Shown piece after piece: positions 61,367 through 64,000 of a stretch of DNA of 64,000 nucleotides. The notes below the pieces were generated by a model that saw only the letters and a program-made list of their open reading frames with translations, had not been told where the DNA came from and searched no databases. The stretch is from Rhizophagus irregularis (Eukaryota > Glomeromycota > Glomeromycetes > Glomerales > Glomeraceae): contig NC_089441.1 in the NCBI RefSeq assembly GCF_026210795.1, positions 2,480,001 to 2,544,000 of the forward strand, read 5' to 3'. Position 1 is the stretch's first letter. Every line of letters starts with the position of its first letter. Both the position numbers and the translations under genes were made by a program.

Positions 61367-62290
61367 AAAATAAAACTTTTCAAAACTTACTGTTACCGAT
61401 CTAATTCTAACTAAAGATTAGAACCAATAGCTGATAGTACCTAAAAAAAACAGAAAAAAAATTAAATATTTTTTTTAAATATTAAAAAAAGTTTCAAAAT
61501 GAAACTTTTCAAAATTTACCGTTATTGATCCAAATTCAAGGGAACTGGTAGTACCTAAAAAACAAAGAAAAAAAAAAGTTAAAATTTTTTTTTAAAAAAA
61601 AAGTTTTGAAGCTAAGTTCTTCAAAACTTGCCATTACCGATCTAAAGTCCAAGTCCAAAGATCAGAGCTGATGTACCTAAAAAACAAAGAAAATAAAATT
61701 AAATTATTATTTTTTAAAAAAAAATATTAAAAGTTTCGAAAGTTTAAGTAAACTTTCAAAACTTACCGATCCAAAATTTATATCAAAGTCTGGGATCATT
61801 CCTAAAAAAAATTTGAAAATGGAATGTTAGTAATGCCTACTAATGTTCCTAATTTAAAAAAATCACGCCCTTCTTTATTTACCTTCCGAGATATTTCATC
61901 AGTTCTGAAGCGTCTTGAGGGTTCTTACAATAAAAAAAAAGAATTGGAACGTTAGTACTGCCTACTAATACTTCTAATTTAAAAATAATACCCTTCACCT
62001 CCTTCTTTATTTACCTTTTGAGATGTTTTATTAGTTTTGAAGCGTCTTGAAAGTTCCTACAATAAAAAAAAAGAAAATGGAACATTAGTAAATGATACTA
62101 ACGTCCATAATTTAAAAATAATACACTCCCCTCTTTCTTTATTTACCTTCTGAGACGTTCATCAGTTTTGAAGCATTTTGAGGGTCCTACAATTTAAAAA
62201 AAAGAAAATGGAACATTAGTAAATGACACTAACGTCTATTATTTAAATATCTTTTCTTCTCCTTTTTTATTTACCACTGGTCGAAATAGT
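61367..62290 (-). repeat. Tandem exon/intron-like units, types I and II
   Basis: On the minus strand the array repeats T-rich tract, TTTTTAG, a 35-45-nt block, then GTAAGT/GTAAAT-like donor and an 80-nt AT-rich spacer. Type I units (four, period about 113-125 bp, 61370-61830) have blocks starting GTAC and ending GGATCG. Type II units (three, period about 131 bp, 61860-62270) have blocks such as CCTCAAGACGCTTCAGAACT followed by a GAAATATCTC-type end. Spacers contain the palindromic pair GTTTCAAAATGAAAC. Block lengths differ and are not multiples of three, so coding is doubtful. Confidence 0.6.
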
Positions 62291-62458
62291 CCAAATCGGC
62301 TAGAAATCAGATGTCCGATTTTAGGCTGAATTTGGTGATAAAGATGGCCAAATTATCAATCCAAAAAAAGTTCCGATTGGCAGGCTGATCAATGCCGATC
62401 AGAATGTCCGAATTGTATCTAGATTGCTTAGTATTTTTAATCCGAATTGTTTAAAAAA

Positions 62459-62885
62459 ATATATTCATAAATTTACCGAATTGCAGTGAATTTATTCTGA
62501 ATTATGATAAATATTGATAAATTGTGATAAATTTTAATCTGAATTACAGTAAATTTTAATCTAAATTGCAGTAAATTTTATTCTGAATTGTGATAAATTT
62601 TAATCTGAATTGCAGTAAATTTTCTATTCTGAATTGCAGTAAATTTTATTCTGAATTGCGGTAAATTTAATCTGAATTGTGGTAAATTTTATTCTGAATT
62701 GCGGTAAATTTAATCTGAATTGTGGTAAATTTTCTATTCTGAATTGCGGTAAATTTATTCTGAATTGTGGTAAATTTTATTCTGAATTGCGTTTGAATTG
62801 CAGTTAATTTTATTCTGAATTGCATCTGAATTGCAGTAAATTTTATTCTGAATTGTATCGCAAATTACAGTAAATTTTATTCTGA
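62459..62885. repeat. 22-bp minisatellite, about 17 copies
   Basis: The unit TCTGAATTGCAGTAAATTTTAT recurs with small changes (GCAG/GTGG/GCGG/GTGA) throughout. It is flanked by exon/intron-like units on both sides. Confidence 0.85.
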
Positions 62886-62929
62886 AATTTAAAATATTAC
62901 ATATATATATAAAACAATTTCGCCTAAAA

Positions 62930-64000
62930 ATCAATATTCCAGTTGCCTGAAAACTTGAAAGGTAAAGTAGCCGTTTAAAATCACCTTACTGAATTTCCAT
63001 GCGTTTAAAAGACCTCAGAATAACGTTAAAAATGTTTAATTGCGTAAATAATAAAATACTTTTTTATAAAAGTTTTGAATTTTTTGTTTTGAAACTAACC
63101 TGGAAATCTGGTATACGTTAAATTCCTTAATTCCCAGAAAATCAAAACGTTACCTGTAGGATGGCAAATCAGAGCCGATTTCCCTACAAAAAAAATAATA
63201 AAAATAATAAAAAAACGTTAAATTAAATGTTTTTTATTAAGTTTCGTCAAAAAGTTTCAAAAATAGAAACTTTACTTGCGGGATTCCGGTATCCAAATTG
63301 GAGCCGATTTCCCTGCAAAAAAAAAATCAATGAAATATAATAAAAAAATGTTAATGTTTTTATTAAGTTTCGTCAAAAAGTTTCGAAAATCAAAACTTTA
63401 CTTGCGAGATTCCGGTATTCAAATTGGAGCCGATTTCCCTGCAAAAAAAAAATAAAAAATAATTAAAAAACGTTAAAATAAACGTTTTTTTATTAAGTTT
63501 CGAAAATACGAAACTTTACCTATAGGATTGGCCAAATCAGAGCCGATTTCATATAAAAAATATAAAAAACATTAAAAATAAACATTTTTTATAAAGTTTC
63601 AAAGAAAGAAACTTTAAAACTTTACCTATAGGATTGGCCAAATCAGAGCCAATTTCCTATAAAAAATATAAAAAACGTTAAAATTAACGTTTTTTTATTA
63701 AGTTTCGAAAATACGAAACTTTACCTGTAGATTTGGCCAAATCGGAGTCCCGCACTTTAGTGTTCTGGACCTATAAAATTAAGAACAAACGTTAGTTAAC
63801 GTTTGTTAAAATAAAATAAAAAAAAATTTTTTTCGAAGTTTCACTTTCGAAATGCCACCTAAAAAGCCGAAAATCTAAAAAAAAAAGAAAACTGAAACAT
63901 TAGTCAACGTTTCGTTCAAATAAAAAAAGAATAAAAAATCGGAATTTTAAGAGGTACCTTCAAAATTCCATCCAGTCATACGGAAACCGAAGAGCTGAAA
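62930..64000 (-). repeat. Tandem exon/intron-like units, type III
   Basis: Seven or more units of 110-130 bp. On the minus strand each reads TTTTTATAG or TTTTTGCAG, a block like GAAATCGGCTCTGATTTGGC ending CCTATAG or CCCGCAA, then GTAAAGTTT. The spacer holds two hairpins: AAGTTTCG..CGAAACTT and AACGTT..AACGTT. At least one unit has lost its acceptor (ATATGA instead of ATAGGA, near 63552). The array runs off the window end. Confidence 0.65.

Overview
This is AT-rich fungal nuclear DNA from a genome with short introns (mostly 50-100 nt, GTAAGT/GTATGT-type donors). The conserved genes and the transposon families in the right half point to an arbuscular mycorrhizal fungus (Glomeromycotina, Rhizophagus-like). 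That assignment is inferred from gene style and recalled family resemblance, not from a search.

The window has two compartments. Positions 1-25.3 kb are compact, gene-dense core genome: a p24 cargo receptor, a HAD-type phosphatase, mitochondrial ribosomal protein uL24m, Tim8, a tyrosine-aminotransferase-like enzyme, a RING-H2 ubiquitin ligase, a mitochondrial RNase II (Dss1-like), spliceosomal SmB, MOB2, an unrecognised coiled-coil protein, kynurenine 3-monooxygenase, an INO80F-domain gene directly followed by an Nhp10-like HMG-box region (probably one gene), and a RING/TRAF-zinc-finger protein. Neighbours are mostly divergent or convergent pairs. I reconstructed exons from splice signals and frame continuity; nearly all models close perfectly.

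From 25.3 kb to the end no housekeeping gene is visible. First comes about 5.5 kb of AT-rich DNA with decayed small repeats, then a MULE/FAR1-like transposase fragment cut off by a hAT element (31.4-36.0 kb). The hAT element carries a broken SANT-like/RS gene beside its transposase and has a 244-bp MITE in its left end with perfect 8-bp target duplications.

Positions 36.8-61.4 kb form one nested transposon complex. Outer element A (terminal repeats at 36.83 and 61.37 kb) landed inside a tandem array of exon/intron-like units. It was then split by element B (about 12.7 kb; Plavaka/CACTA-like transposase, subterminal tandem arrays, cargo genes including an intact SANT-like/RS gene), element C (3.4 kb DDE transposon, 4-bp TTAC duplications, itself hit by a 306-bp hAT-type MITE) and element E (2.6 kb, perfect 31-bp GC-rich terminal repeats, AATT duplication, intact 660-codon transposase). 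Element E looks young and possibly functional. The window ends in the exon/intron-like array (61.4-64 kb). I saw no tRNA, rRNA or CRISPR.
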